A stretch of 64,000 nt of DNA, taken from contig RSEE01000084.1 in assembly GCA_003971905.1 (NCBI GenBank), forward strand, positions 62,001 through 126,000, written 5' to 3'. The notes below the pieces were generated by a model. It was given only the letters and a program-made list of their open reading frames with translations, made no database searches and was not told the DNA's origin. The translations under genes and the position numbers were made by a program. Of the stretch, positions 33,913 through 44,090 are shown one piece after another. Origin of the DNA: Moniliella sp. 'wahieum' (lineage: Eukaryota; Basidiomycota; Moniliellomycetes; Moniliellales; Moniliellaceae). How positions within the stretch are numbered: the stretch's first letter is position 1; every line of letters starts with the position of its first letter.

Positions 33913-35439
33913 GCCCCCGCCCCAGCTCCACCAGCACGGCTTGACCACCTCGGCCCGCGCTGCGCTTGCGACCCCCCGCGCGAGCGCGTCCCTCGGCGGG
34001 TTTGCCATCAGCTCCCAGCCGCGCATCACCTACACCTATGCGCCTCCCTCGCAGCCCGCCACGCTGCACCTCAAGACGGGCGAGGCGTTTAGTGGCCAGA
34101 GCTTTGGGTCGCCCAGTCAAATTTGGCGAGACGGTGTTTTCGACGAGCATCACCTCCTACACCGAGTCGCTTACCGATCCGTCGTACCAGGGCCAGCTGC
34201 TCACCTTTACCCAGCCCCTGATTGGCAACTATGGTGTGCCCGACAACTTTGCGCGGGTCGACCCGACGGGGGATCCGCGCGACGTGAATGTGGGCTCGTA
34301 CATGGAATCGGTGGGAGTGCAAGCGGCCGGAGTGATTTGCACCAACTTGTCCGAACATTTCTCGCACTTTGATGCGGTCGAAAGTCTTTCCACTTGGCTC
34401 GCCCGGCATGGTGTGCCGGGCGTGACGGGGATTGACACGCGCGCGCTCACTACGCTCCTGCGTACCCAAGGTTCCACCCTTGGCGCCATCAAGATTGGTC
34501 CGGACCACCTCGTGCCCCCTAAGCCCGAGGAGTTTGTCGACCCCATGGCGGAGAACTTGATTGCCAAGTGTCCACCAAGCAGCCCTACACGATCCATCCC
34601 CAGGGCGGCGCAAGTGCAGCCAAGGTGCACGTGGCCCTGCTGGACTTTGGCTCCAAGGCCAACATTATCCGTCACCTTGTCCGTCGTGGTGCGTCGGTCA
34701 CGGTGCTTCCATGGGACTATGACTTTAGCACGGTCCAACAAGGCTTTGGTCTTTTCCTTTCCAACGGCCCGGGCGACCCACACTCGATCCCCAATGCGAT
34801 CGCCGTTGTGCGCAAGGCCATCCAGGAATTTGACCGCCCCATCTTTGGCATCTGCATGGGCCATCAGGTACGTCGGTTTCCCTTTTGGCTGTGTCCCGAG
34901 TTGAGAGAGGGCACACAAACAAGCGGGGTCCTGCGCGACGTGGAGTAGCTAACGTGGGAATCGGCAGATTATTGGGCTGGCAGCTGGGATCCAAGCGTAC
35001 CGGATGAAGTTTGGAACCGTGGTCCAACCAGCCGGTGGTGGCCATGGCGACCACGGCAAGTCGGTCAAGGCGGGTCGGGTGTACATTACGTCGCAGAACC
35101 ACGGGTATGCACTCAAGTGGGAAGAAGGTGCGCAGACGATCGAGCAGGGCAAGTGGCCCGACGGATGGGAGCCGTGGTTTGTCAATGCGAATGATGGCTC
35201 GATCGAAGGCATTCGTCTTTCGCCCACTGTTGACCGCTCCCCCGTCTGGGCCGTCCAGTTCCATCCCGAGCACGCTGGGGGGCCGGAAGACTGTGGGAAA
35301 TGTTTACGGACTATGTCGACGAGTGCATCAAGGCGCGGGCTCTCAAAGGCGCCCCGTCAGCAACTTTGAAGTGCCAGGTGCGTTGACGACGCCGCCCGGC
35401 ACGGGCGAGGCGCCTACACTGGTCTCATTGACCAAGTAA
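33845..35439 (+). CDS. CPA1: carbamoyl-phosphate synthase, arginine-specific, small (glutaminase) subunit
   Basis: Hydrolyses glutamine and passes ammonia to the large subunit for carbamoyl-phosphate in arginine synthesis; mitochondrial in most fungi. The N-terminus (MMLPSLSPRPAPAWSAVVRA... to about residue 40) has no acidic residues and several Arg, fitting a mitochondrial presequence. The CPSase small-chain domain follows (FGETVFSTSITSYTESLTDPSY, GVPGVTGIDTRALT). The class I glutamine amidotransferase domain then has FGSKANIIRHLVRRG, SNGPGDP, the nucleophile motif FGICMGHQ (about 34846-34867) and the catalytic pair VQFHPEHAGGP (about 35251-35285). Intron 34868-34967 directly follows GICMGHQ and has a GCTAAC branch site. 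Frame breaks occur near 34110, 34570, 35025 and 35285. The stop is either TGA at about 35386 or TAA at 35437-35439. Confidence 0.94.
34868..34967 (+). other. intron in CPA1
   Basis: 100 nt, GTACGT donor, GCTAAC branch site near 34948, GGCAG acceptor. Confidence 0.9.
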
Positions 35440-37457
35440 ACCGGGCAAGAGCATCGTTCTTGTCCCAGGCTCAGCGCTCATGGCCCAGACCAGGTCCTTG
35501 TCTGCAAATAAAATCCGCATTAATCCATGTAATCCAGTCCCTGACGCCATACAGTAGAGGTAGAGGTACTACGCCCTCGCCATCTTGCCTTCAGTTCAGG
35601 AGGGAAGCAGTTCGGGCAGGAGGATGGCTTGCTCCAACTGCTTCGGCAGCCTGCAGACCGAATGGGGCGGGGGGGGCAGAAATTGAAACTGGGGGCACGA
35701 GGGGGGGCGGCGAGGGCGGCGACGAGTTGTGGGGCTCACAGGCCTGAGCTGGGTCGATGACATCACAATCATCGACATCTCCGAAACCATCGAGAACCGC
35801 AACCCCCAGTCCGGGTGGGGCCGAGAAGACCCAGAGCAGCGACCACAGCGCCAATCGCCATTATGGGGGTTTCCTTTTGGACTTAGTAGGCGCATTGGCC
35901 ATGCTGGCGGCTGTGCCATCGACTGGGCGGCGTGCGCCCACCACGAAGAGGCCTAAATGTGCGGCCCTCAATCCTATAATCATCCGCGAGAGAGGATATA
36001 TGCTAATGCTGATGCGGTCCTCCGTGGTGTACATACAGGTGCCCATATCTGTTGTGCTCATGCCCACAATGACACATCAGTGAGTCACTTGTATCATCTC
36101 TTTCCCCTCTCCCTTTGGGGTCCAGAATAAGGTGGGTTGGGGCATGGAGTGTAGTGAGCTACCTGGATGGATGGGATCAGTGTTGGAATATACGTTGTCT
36201 GAGTTGAAACTTGAACTTAGCACATCATGGCTTTGCAGCCATGACAGTAACGATAAAGTAGCCAGGCACACCACAAAAGTAGGATAAAAATGGTACCGTA
36301 TCGATGGGTCAATATAACTGTCAATTGTTGCAGTTAGCTATCATTGACAGAGCTTAAGCTGGCTGGACAAAGAAGCCATGCGCCCAACGGACTTACTCCG
36401 TCGTCCTTTGCTGTTTCTTGGCGCCAGAAACCTCCGTGTGGGAATCAATTGTAACGAGGACGTGGCAGCACGTACTTCTCACTCTACCATCTTTTTCGCC
36501 CCACACGCTGTGTGTGGGGCAGCAGTTGTGGGGTAATTGATAACTGATCCAAACGTTCTTGGCTGGTATAGGCACTTGTGGTGGCCCACATATGTTCCCA
36601 CCAGCGCCCAACGTCCACCATCCTCTCCCCTTAGCGTATAACGTTTAGCAGCACGTGTTCGTTACGTTTATTGCACTGCCGACCTCTTTACTGTCTGTAC
36701 CCGTCTGCTTTGGGGGTCTGGCTGTTGCTTTGCTTCATCCTCTCTGCCCCGCCCCGCCCTGCCCCTCTCAGCTCTCGCAACAAAACACACCACCCCCGGT
36801 CCAAGCTCGGCCCGAACGGCTACAACCCCCCCTCTCTTTGTCCTTTCCGGGCTATAGACACTGGCTGCGCCCGCAGAAGCGAGATGACATCACTGCAGTG
36901 TGGATCGTCGGAAGAAGAGTTCTATATCCATCCCCATGCTCCACTCTTCTTTTCCCACAGGCAGTTCCATCTCCGTGAGGAGTATAACGGCCAGATACCA
37001 TACATGCGATTATGCCTTTGTGGCAAAAGCTGTCCACATACCAACGGAGATGAAGCATGTGGTCGCCCCCGGCCTGTACCGTGTGTGGACACACATAACC
37101 GAAAGCATCCCGTATTCCCACTCCCTCCCGGCTCTCGGGCCACAATTTGCCGGAAGCTAACCCCCGAGTCCCCAAACTCTCTCATGGCAAAAGTTTCTTG
37201 CACCTGTGGGCGTCACCAAATCAACCATCACGGTCATATGATGATGTGCTGTCTTCCGCAACATCCAATATGTAACGTACGTATTTATGCTACACTGTGT
37301 CTCTATATTAAACGTTCCTGCGGGAGCCAACATTTTTAAACGGCTGCGCTGGCGCCAACTCCCAACCTGCCTTCACCCCCCACCTCATTCCACCTCAACC
37401 ATCACTCCTGCCCAGTCCCTGCCCAGCCCTGCTTACCACTCTCAGTCTCGGTGCATC
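35440..37457. other. 2-kb intergenic region
   Basis: No gene recognised. A 222-codon open frame at 36671-37339 is rich in Cys, His and Pro but has no spaced metal-binding pattern or known motif; I treat it as chance or as a weak candidate. A perfect CACACGCTGTGTGTG-type inverted repeat lies near 36500-36518. Confidence 0.45.
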
Positions 37458-38120
37458 ATGTCTGCTACCGTCGCCATCGTTCCTGCTCTCCACCTCTCCA
37501 ATGGCGATGGAGAGAAGGCCAAGGCGGTCTACGCTCCCACCCACCCCGGCCTATTCCAAGTCGAGTTCCAGCCGGGCGCCTCAACTCCTCCCTCGTTGTC
37601 CAGCGCGACTTTGCCCAAGGTGAGACGATCACCACGTTTTCCCATGCGCAGCCGACATCGACCGTACGCTACTCCTCAGTCCAGGTGGGAGAGAATACGC
37701 ACATTGAGCTTCACAGCGAGTACGTTCCTCCCTAAACCTCGGGATCTTCCACCTAACCACCACATATATTTTTATCTTGAGAGCTGGAGGACATGCTGAC
37801 AGGACCACGGGGGTATAACCTAAACCCACAGTTTTGTACTGCAACCACTCGTTGCGAGCCCAACGTGCCTTTGACGTTTCCTCGCCAGTTGCAATCCGAA
37901 TGGAAGGTGGTAGCGCTCCAGCCCATCCAGAAGGGCGATGCACTGAGCTTCTTTTACCCCTCGACCGAGTGGGAGATGACCCAGCCCTTGCGTGCCAGTG
38001 CGGCATGGGACATGCCTTCGGCCGCATCCGCGGCGCCAAGTTCATCCCCGCTCCCTCCTCTCAGCCCTCGGGTTCGCCATCAACGCCCACATTCGTCGGT
38101 TGAAGCGGCCCGGTGGCTGA
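37458..38120 (+). CDS. SET-domain protein with post-SET Cys motif
   Basis: Likely protein (possibly non-histone) lysine methyltransferase. After MSATVAIVPALHLSN the protein gives SLVVQRDFAQGETITTF, a SET-domain beginning, then YSSVQVGENTHIELHS. Across an intron (37720-37831) it gives a degraded but clear YCNHSC.PNV.F motif, the S-adenosylmethionine-binding NHSxxPN of SET domains. Then EWKVVALQPIQKGDALSFFYPSTEWEM, where FFYPSTEW is the catalytic Tyr region, and CQCG...GRIRGAKF, the post-SET cysteine cluster. Small, compact SET proteins of this layout are common in fungi with unknown substrates. Frame breaks occur near 37580, 37845, 37865 and 38000. The stop at TGA 38118-38120 follows INAHIRRLKRPGG; TGA 38101-38103 is the alternative. 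Confidence 0.8.
37720..37831 (+). other. intron in SET-domain gene
   Basis: 112 nt, GTACGT donor, CCACAG acceptor, CCTAAAC branch-like sequence near 37820. Confidence 0.75.
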
Positions 38121-38625
38121 ATCGACAAAGTAGATCAAGTCGATCGTGGTAGCCCACTTCACTTCCTTCTCCCTCTTGGCGGATTTTTCCATCAGCACCC
38201 TCTACCTTTTTTGGTTGGTGCTCAGACTGGACCGAAGTCGCTTTCTTTTTTCTTCGTTTTCTGACCGGTCCTACCCTTTGTCATGAGCTCTCGTCACTAC
38301 GTTTCTGCGGCGATTGTTGGTGCTGAAGCGGAGCGATGGAGCGACCGGCTTCCTTCCTCTTGTCTTGGGACACCTATAGTCCCGGTCCCCAACTGCTTTC
38401 TTTCCTCCAATTCGCCGTTTAGGCATACCAATGAAACATCAAGGTTCAAAGATACGTACAATGCAGAATGAGGGAGGGGAGAGATGCAGAATGAGAGAGG
38501 AAGAGGAAGAGGAAGAGGAAGAGAGAGGAAGAGGAAGAGGAAGAGGAAGAGGAAGAGGAAGAGGAAGAGGAAGAGGAAGAGGAGAGGAAGAGGAAGAGAA
38601 GAGGAAGAGGGAATATAGTTTGGGA
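38121..38625. other. convergent intergenic region with purine tract
   Basis: Between the SET gene (+) and the F-BAR gene (-). No gene. Its right part is the GGAAGA microsatellite. Confidence 0.55.
38496..38611. repeat. GGAAGA microsatellite
   Basis: About 115 nt of AGGAAG/AGAGGA repeats, a continuous purine strand at the 3' end of the F-BAR gene. Confidence 0.85.
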
Positions 38626-39101
38626 TTAGAATAAAAACTCACAAAAGTTGGATGGGAACTTATTGGCTCCTGGACGTCGACGATCCTCGTCCATCAGCTC
38701 GCCCTCCCACCAGCCATCGGGCGGATAGGCTGTGACCGCAATCACGTCGTCTTTCGTAAATGAAAACGCACTGTCCACCGCGGCCGTGTAATCAACATGG
38801 CCTTGACGAAAACTTTACTCTCCGTCCATCCTGTTGGGTCCAAGCATTCGTAGCAGTGGTGCCAGAGAGAGGCTGCTGGGTCGATGCCGAGGGGAGGCCA
38901 GGGACAGGCGCCGTCGCAGCCTCTGGCTCGGGAGGCGGGATATGCTGCCCATTGAGCGATTGGGAAGCTTCAGAGGAAGAAAAGGAGGGATACATTTCTC
39001 CCGACAGGTACGGCGTTGCAGCAGGCGAGCCGCAGTTGGTGCTCGCGCTGGCGCTGGCACTGGTGGACGTGGATTGGCTCTGGTTTGGTGCGGGTGCGGG
39101 T

Positions 39102-39172
<71 letters not shown>

Positions 39173-41034
39173 TGCAAGTGCAGGTGGAGATATCGGGTTT
39201 AAATAGGAAGGGGACGGAGGCGCCCATGGAAGCTTCATTGTAATGGTGGCATTCCAGACTGCCGGCGCTGATACGCACGCATGTACTGCGCTGCGTCCGA
39301 CGGAGGCATCTGATTCTGGGTAGTCTGTTGCGGCTGGTCCACACCCAGGTGGGAACGAAGCGGCTGTTTTTGCGTTTCATCCGGAAACGGGTTGGGGGTC
39401 GCAGGAAAAAGTGCCCTGGTCCCGTCTGAGCCGGCTGTTGCGGCAGGTTTCGGGGCTCGTACACGACGGTAGAGGGAGGCGGCGTATTCGCGTTGGCGAT
39501 TTGGTTGCGAGATCATCGCTGCCAGCCGTTCTTCCACCGATACACGCTCTCTCTGCTGCACCTGTGTTGGTTGCGTCAGAGCGCACTCCCATGGCAGAGA
39601 TTGGGACCGCGCGTGGTGCAGAGCGATGGAGTTGGACGAGAAAGAGGAGCTGTGGGTGATGGGAGGCTGGCGCGCTGAAAAGGATTGGTTGGAAGAGACG
39701 GTGGGCGGGTAGCTGGACGTGCGCTCCTTGGACGGTGGGGTAGTCGACAATGTGTCTGTCCGCATCGGTCCGGGTTGGATACCCTGTTTGGGGTTGTAGG
39801 GTGCTTGCAGTTCCCCGACAAACGGGGTCGGCGATAGAGTCATCGGCGGTGGTGGTGTGCCTGTATCCTCGGGCGGCGCTTGAGGAGGGATGGCATGCCC
39901 ATGGTCGTGTCTCGAGTAACGAGTGAAGGCAGCAATACCGTAACGCAGACTCGTAGGTCGGGTTTGATCTTGGGCAAAGTTGATGAATGCAGGGGCTTCA
40001 ACCACATAGTTGCTTGTCCGCGATTCGGCAACAAAGATGGCCGAGTCACGAGCCGCGTCGATGGTGCGTAATGCATCATACATCACTCCGCATGCCTTGT
40101 CGTCTTCCACACATGCTGTGGCCACTGCATCGACGTATCGCCAGCAGCTGCCTTGGATGAAATTGGTTCGCTCCTCGTCTTCATCCTGAGCTTGGTCCAG
40201 GAACGCTTTCCAATCTTTGTTCCACTTGTGCGTGACATTGCGCACGGGTGGTGTGTTGGCGATAATCCCGCTCGGCCACGGCCCTGGCCTGCTTAGCCTG
40301 CTCCAAACTGGCCTCGGCTTGCTCTAGGTCGCGGCCCCGCACAACCCTCACGTGAGCGGCGAGAGATTTGACCTTGCGGCACAGGGCCTGGTACGTCTCT
40401 TGCGCTTGGATTTGCATGGTAACGTGCCTGCGCTTGATGGAGGTCCCCTTGACCATCGTATCCACCGAGGTGGGGAAAAAGGCAGCATGGTCCTTCTGAA
40501 CTGGCTCCTCACCAGACACGCCATCCTCCAGCTCCTTGGCCATAGCAGCGTGTGTTTGGGCGATGCGTCCCGTTTGTTGCTGCAACGTGGCCAGTGCTGT
40601 GGCCATGTCCCTGGCGGCAAAAGTCAGGCACTCTCATACACGTGACAGACCCAAACACGTACCCAGTACCATTCTGGCCAATTGACTTGTGGGCCAGTTG
40701 GGTCAAGCGTCGGGCATAGTCCGCTTCAATCTGAGCGCGATCGTGTGCAATAAGCGCCCAGTTGTCCAAGGTCTTGGCCGTGTCGTTTACACGGCGGATG
40801 ACCCTATTGAAACCTTCGTCGCCTTCGCCCTGGGGGGGGGGGGGGGGGGGGGGGGGGAAGGGAGGTTGTCAGCAGACCAGACGCTGAGCCCAGCAGGCCA
40901 AGTGGGGATGAATACGAAGATGAGAAGGAGGAAAAAATAGAAAAACGCACCAGAAGTTGTTGGTGAAGGTGAGGTCGCGCTGGCCAGCGGCAGGACGCGA
41001 CGAGGGAGACGGAGGTTTCCACTCTGGGTTCCAT
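38626..41034 (-). CDS. F-BAR and SH3 protein (Cdc15/Imp2/Hof1 type)
   Basis: Membrane-binding scaffold expected at the cytokinetic ring. Exon 1 (from ATG at 41034) gives PSSRPAAGQRDLTFTNNFW, the usual start of an F-BAR domain. Exon 2 (40663-40829) reads GEGDEGFNRVIRRVNDTAKTLDNWALIAHDRAQIEADYARRLTQLAHKS, an F-BAR helix. Exon 3 continues MATALATLQQQTGRIAQTHAAMAKELEDGV, then RGRDLEQAEASLEQAKQARAVAERDYR and the helix KDWKAFLDQAQDEDEERTNFIQGSCWRYVDA. A long Pro/Ser/Gln-rich linker includes an (Ala-Pro)n run coded by a microsatellite. The C-terminal SH3 domain reads DYTAAVDSAFSFTKDDVIAV, then PPDGWWEGELMDEDRR and GANKFPSNF. Stop TAA at 38626-38628; a GTGAGT just before it could instead be an intron donor. 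Introns: 40830-40950 and 40611-40662. Frame breaks occur near 40250, 38810 and in exon 1. Confidence 0.82.
39102..39171. repeat. GCAGGA microsatellite inside the F-BAR gene
   Basis: About eleven GCAGGA copies. In the minus-strand coding frame it gives an (Ala-Pro)n stretch in the linker before the SH3 domain. Confidence 0.8.
40611..40662 (-). other. intron 2 of F-BAR gene
   Basis: 52 nt, GTACGT donor and CGCCAG acceptor on the minus strand; it keeps the helix in frame. Confidence 0.85.
40830..40950 (-). other. intron 1 of F-BAR gene with a pure poly-C tract
   Basis: 121 nt, GTGCGT donor. The acceptor AG is preceded, on the minus strand, by an unbroken run of 26 C (40832-40857 read as G on the plus strand) that acts as the polypyrimidine tract. 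It joins TFTNNFW to GEGDEGFNR. Confidence 0.85.
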
Positions 41035-41767
41035 TCATCGTTCTTTCGTTTGGGGAAGTGGATCGCTGGGGGAGTAGGTGGTGGAGCGCAGATGGTGGGA
41101 CACAGGCAATCCATGGATTGATGGCCAACAGCCGAAGTATATATACCGCCGCGAGAAACAGGCAGCTGATGCTCTGCAACGGCGCAGCTGGTCTGCATCT
41201 GCCTGCGCCACCAGAGCCCAGCGCTTGAGCGCTCCCTGAGCGCTCTTCCCGTTTGAAAGTTGACATGTGACAATTCAAACGGAAAGGGGCGCACCGGTGT
41301 TTGACTGTGCGATTGCTACCCACTCGGGCGCACGCACACCGCAGCGCCAGCTAGCCTGCCTGCCTGCCTACCACTGTCTTTGGCCGGCCGCCACGCCGCA
41401 TGCGCGATGCGAAGGCAAGTGGGCCTCCTCGCCATCGTCGTCGCTGCCAACTGCACCCGGCTGCACCTCGCTTGCCTCAAGGCCTGCCGCTTCCCTCCCA
41501 CTGCTATGTAGGTAGCGGGGCTCCATCCCCATACGGGGCCAGCAAACGTGCACGCCCACAGGATCGCATCGCATTGCAGCCACGCACACAGTCTGCTCTG
41601 CTCATGCCAGGGCGCAAACCAGGAGGTACCGAGATAACCGAGTTGGGGGTAGGAAAATACGGAAATGGGAGGATGGGAGGAGGAGAGACGGAGACTACAC
41701 AAGACAGACGTCATTGTCCTCAGGAGAAAGGGGCGGGGGGCGGGGGGAAAACGCTGAATGCGTGCTG
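41035..41767. other. intergenic region between Erv14 and F-BAR genes
   Basis: Upstream region of the F-BAR gene and 3' region of the Erv14 gene. Contains a TATATATAC box (about 41138-41146), placed as a promoter element for the F-BAR gene. No gene seen. Confidence 0.5.
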
Positions 41768-42381
41768 CTACACCTTGGCGTCAATAGGTGGGCCGGGGAT
41801 TTCGTAATGTTCGTCATGGTCTGTCATATGGAAAGACAAGGTCAGTGGGCATCCGGGCGGGCGTGGTGATGGGAGAAAGAGAGAAAAAAAAGCTTACCGG
41901 CAATCAGAACGGTAATCATCCTGGATGATGCGGTTGCATCCAAATGAACAGAAGAACAAAGTCAGTTGGCTGCATCAAGGGAGAGGGCAGCGAGGACGCA
42001 CATGTAAAGGCTGTAGAAGAAGAGGGCGAGGTAAAAGCCCAATTTGAAGAAGCACACTTTCTTGGCCTGGGACAGCGTTCGGAAGATCTCGGTCGCATCG
42101 AGGAGGTAGGTTTGGGTTCGGAACTTGTGCGCATTGTACAGCAAGAGCGGCAGGTTGATGAGCACGGCGGTGAATTGGCCACAGAGGAGGAAGAGGCCAG
42201 TGAGCACAGCGTGCGCGGCCATCTCGGGCACAGTAAGGTCGTTGAGCTTGCTGCACAGGTCAATGGGGTTGATGTAGTCGCACTCGAGGTCAGAGAACAT
42301 GATGATGTAGTACACCATGGTGAACATGAACCCGGCCGCAGCCAGGACACTGAAGATGTACAGCCAACCGGCCCAGGACAT
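41768..42381 (-). CDS. ERV14: cornichon family ER cargo receptor
   Basis: COPII cargo receptor that loads membrane proteins into ER-derived vesicles. The protein starts MSWAGWLYIFSVLAAAG (ATG at 42381). It has the cornichon hallmarks FSDLECDYINPIDLCSKLN and LLDATEIFRTL; IFRTL is the COPII-binding motif known from yeast Erv14. Three hydrophobic segments are visible. Two introns (41921-42001 and 41821-41897) leave a 23-nt middle exon (41898-41920); the spliced C-terminus reads LYMMITVLIADHDEHYEIPGPPIDAKV. The frame is intact over the whole spliced gene, about 151 residues, close to the family norm of 138 plus a short acidic tail. Stop TAG 41768-41770. Confidence 0.95.
41821..41897 (-). other. 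intron 2 of ERV14
   Basis: 77 nt, GTAAGC donor, GACAG acceptor on the minus strand. Confidence 0.85.
41921..42001 (-). other. intron 1 of ERV14
   Basis: 81 nt, GTGCGT donor, ATCCAG acceptor on the minus strand. Unspliced reading stops at once, so splicing is required to reach the conserved C-terminal helix. Confidence 0.85.
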
Positions 42382-43406
42382 GATGGACGAGGCAGGCGAG
42401 GCCGAGGAAAACGGTGGGGGGAAGACAAGCTGCAACTGAAATGTCCTCACAACCGGTTGGGCCTGATTAAATTCCACGCCACGACGGATGACACTGCCCC
42501 CGTGCGGACAGCCCATGGGCGTTCGTTCTTTGTGGTTCCCTGTCCCTTTTGGGCTCTGCTTCACGAGAGCGGCTGGCTGCAGGCCACCGCCCGCCAGGCC
42601 GCGCACACCGCCCAAAACAGAGGAGCGCAAGTGACCATCGAGCCATGGAGGCAGGCCTTCGCACTCCTTCCTCCCGGTAGCGATCAGCTTCCGCTGGCGC
42701 CCTAGTGGCTAGAGTTGACGCGGCCGGAGGCTCAGGGCTGAGGCTGAGGCTGAGGCTGCGCGTTGGGGGTGCTCAATAAGCGCTTAGGCTAAGCTCGCCT
42801 GGCTGCAATGGCTGATCAGATGATCGATGATCGATCAAGCGCATCGCGCACGCCCAGGCCAAATCAAAAGAGCCACGCGGGCCATGTGGGCCTTCAGAGC
42901 TTCAGCCGGTTCGGCTTCACGCGCGCTTTACGCTGCTTCGGCGCTTCAGCGATCTTCCCCGGCCCATTGGGCCAGGCCCCTGACGCGAACCGTCCCTTAG
43001 GCCTGACGCCTCTAAATTCTGAGGCCGCGGGATTTGCATCTCTCAACACGCAGACGGGCATACCGGGTGTCACTGTGTCCAGCGGGCCTGGCAAGCAGCT
43101 ATTTGGAGTTGCAAAGCTGTGGCCTAATACTTGTGTCGTGAAGTTGCCTAGCTGCGGACTATGGACGCAGCCAGGGGGGGCATGGGGAGCAGTGCGCCTC
43201 CCAAAGGGCAACATACGCCTTGACACGGAAGAAGCCGAGGAGGGAGGCCTACCTGGTTGGCCCCGCCACCGCTATGAATGCACAGGGAGAGAGATCAAGA
43301 CTAGCCTGCGTACGTTGCTCGGATGCAAGGGCCGTGAAGGGGGCCCAAAGGAAGCGCAATACGGGCGCGACAAGACACGGGAAAACAAGAGAAGAACATG
43401 GCAAGC
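42382..43406. other. intergenic region
   Basis: Upstream of ERV14 and downstream of the SUMO gene. No gene recognised. Includes a GGCTGAGGCTGAGGCTGAG repeat (about 42728-42758) and a TGATCAGATGATCGATGATCGATCA palindromic stretch (42812-42837). Confidence 0.5.
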
Positions 43407-44090
43407 TTACAGCCCGCCCCCGATCTGCTCCGTCATGACCTCAATCTCATCGTCGTCCTCGAGACCAAGCTGGAGTGAGTTAGCACAAGCGGATGGAAGG
43501 AGCTACGACACGTACCGACTGGGCCGTGTCATCAGGTTGCACACGGTTACCATCAACCACGAAGCGGACAGAGCTGGGAGACAGTCAGCAACGCATGCCA
43601 TGCATGGAGCACAGAGAGGTAGGGGGGGCGTACATACCTACTGTCGGTACCCTGGTGGTGCGCAACGGGAAACAACAGAGTCAGTAATTCTCGCCATCTT
43701 AGCATAGTCTGGGCAAATGCATACCATGCGGTCGGCGTAAGCTGGAGAAGATTGGGGTTAGTAGACATTCGAACCAGGGGGGAGGGGGGTGACATACCCT
43801 TCATCAGCTTGGACAGCTGCACAGAGTAACAGAATGGATCGGATCAGAACGCGTCAATAAGCAAACAAGCAAAGGAAGGAGGTACTAGATCAGTGTTGCT
43901 GGGCGTACCTTGGTCGTCCGCTTGACCTGAACGAGGACCCGAAAGCGAACGTCAGCTACTGGTGCCAAGCAGGGAACGGGAGGGGACGTACCTTGAAGAA
44001 GACCTCAGCACCATCGCTGTTCTTGACCTTGAGGTTGAGGTGCTCGTCGGCGGTGGAAGACACGTCGGGCTTGGTGTCAGCTTCGCTCAT
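43407..44090 (-). CDS. SMT3: SUMO (Smt3), seven exons
   Basis: Ubiquitin-like modifier. The spliced protein is 95 residues: MSEADTKPDVSSTADEHLNL, then KVKNSDGAEVFFKVKRTTKL, SKLMKAYADRMGTDSSSVRF, VVDGNRVQPDDTAQSLGLED, DDEIEVMTEQIGGGL. The flexible N-tail, the beta-grasp core, FVVDGNRV, and the diglycine QIGG followed by Gly-Leu, which a SUMO protease would remove, are all typical. Exons on the minus strand are 43992-44090 (99 nt), 43909-43926 (18), 43798-43816 (19), 43725-43741 (17), 43638-43651 (14), 43516-43573 (58) and 43407-43469 (63); together 288 nt, exactly 96 codons with TAA. All six introns have GT-AG ends (46-92 nt). No frame break is needed, so the structure is not an artefact of sequence errors. 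Confidence 0.95.
43470..43515 (-). other. SUMO intron 6, 46 nt
   Basis: GTACGT donor, TGCTAAC branch site, CTCCAG acceptor. The shortest intron seen in the window. Confidence 0.9.
43574..43637 (-). other. SUMO intron 5
   Basis: 64 nt, GTATGT donor, TCCCAG acceptor. Confidence 0.9.
43652..43724 (-). other. SUMO intron 4
   Basis: 73 nt, GTATGC donor, CACCAG acceptor; flanked by 17-nt and 14-nt exons. Confidence 0.9.
43742..43797 (-). other. SUMO intron 3
   Basis: 56 nt, GTATGT donor, CTCCAG acceptor. Confidence 0.9.
43817..43908 (-). other. SUMO intron 2
   Basis: 92 nt, GTACGC donor, GTGCAG acceptor. Confidence 0.9.
43927..43991 (-). other. SUMO intron 1
   Basis: 65 nt, GTACGT donor, GTTCAG acceptor. 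Confidence 0.9.

Noticed and set aside
36671-37339. 222-codon Cys/His-rich open frame
   Set aside because: No regular metal-binding spacing, no similarity I recognise, and it lies in a non-coding-looking region. Kept only as a note in the intergenic entry.
38439-38642. Open frames across the GGAAGA tract
   Set aside because: Microsatellite translation; no start or context supports a gene.
42808-43707. 299-codon plus-strand frame
   Set aside because: Runs antisense through SUMO exons and introns and has no motif.
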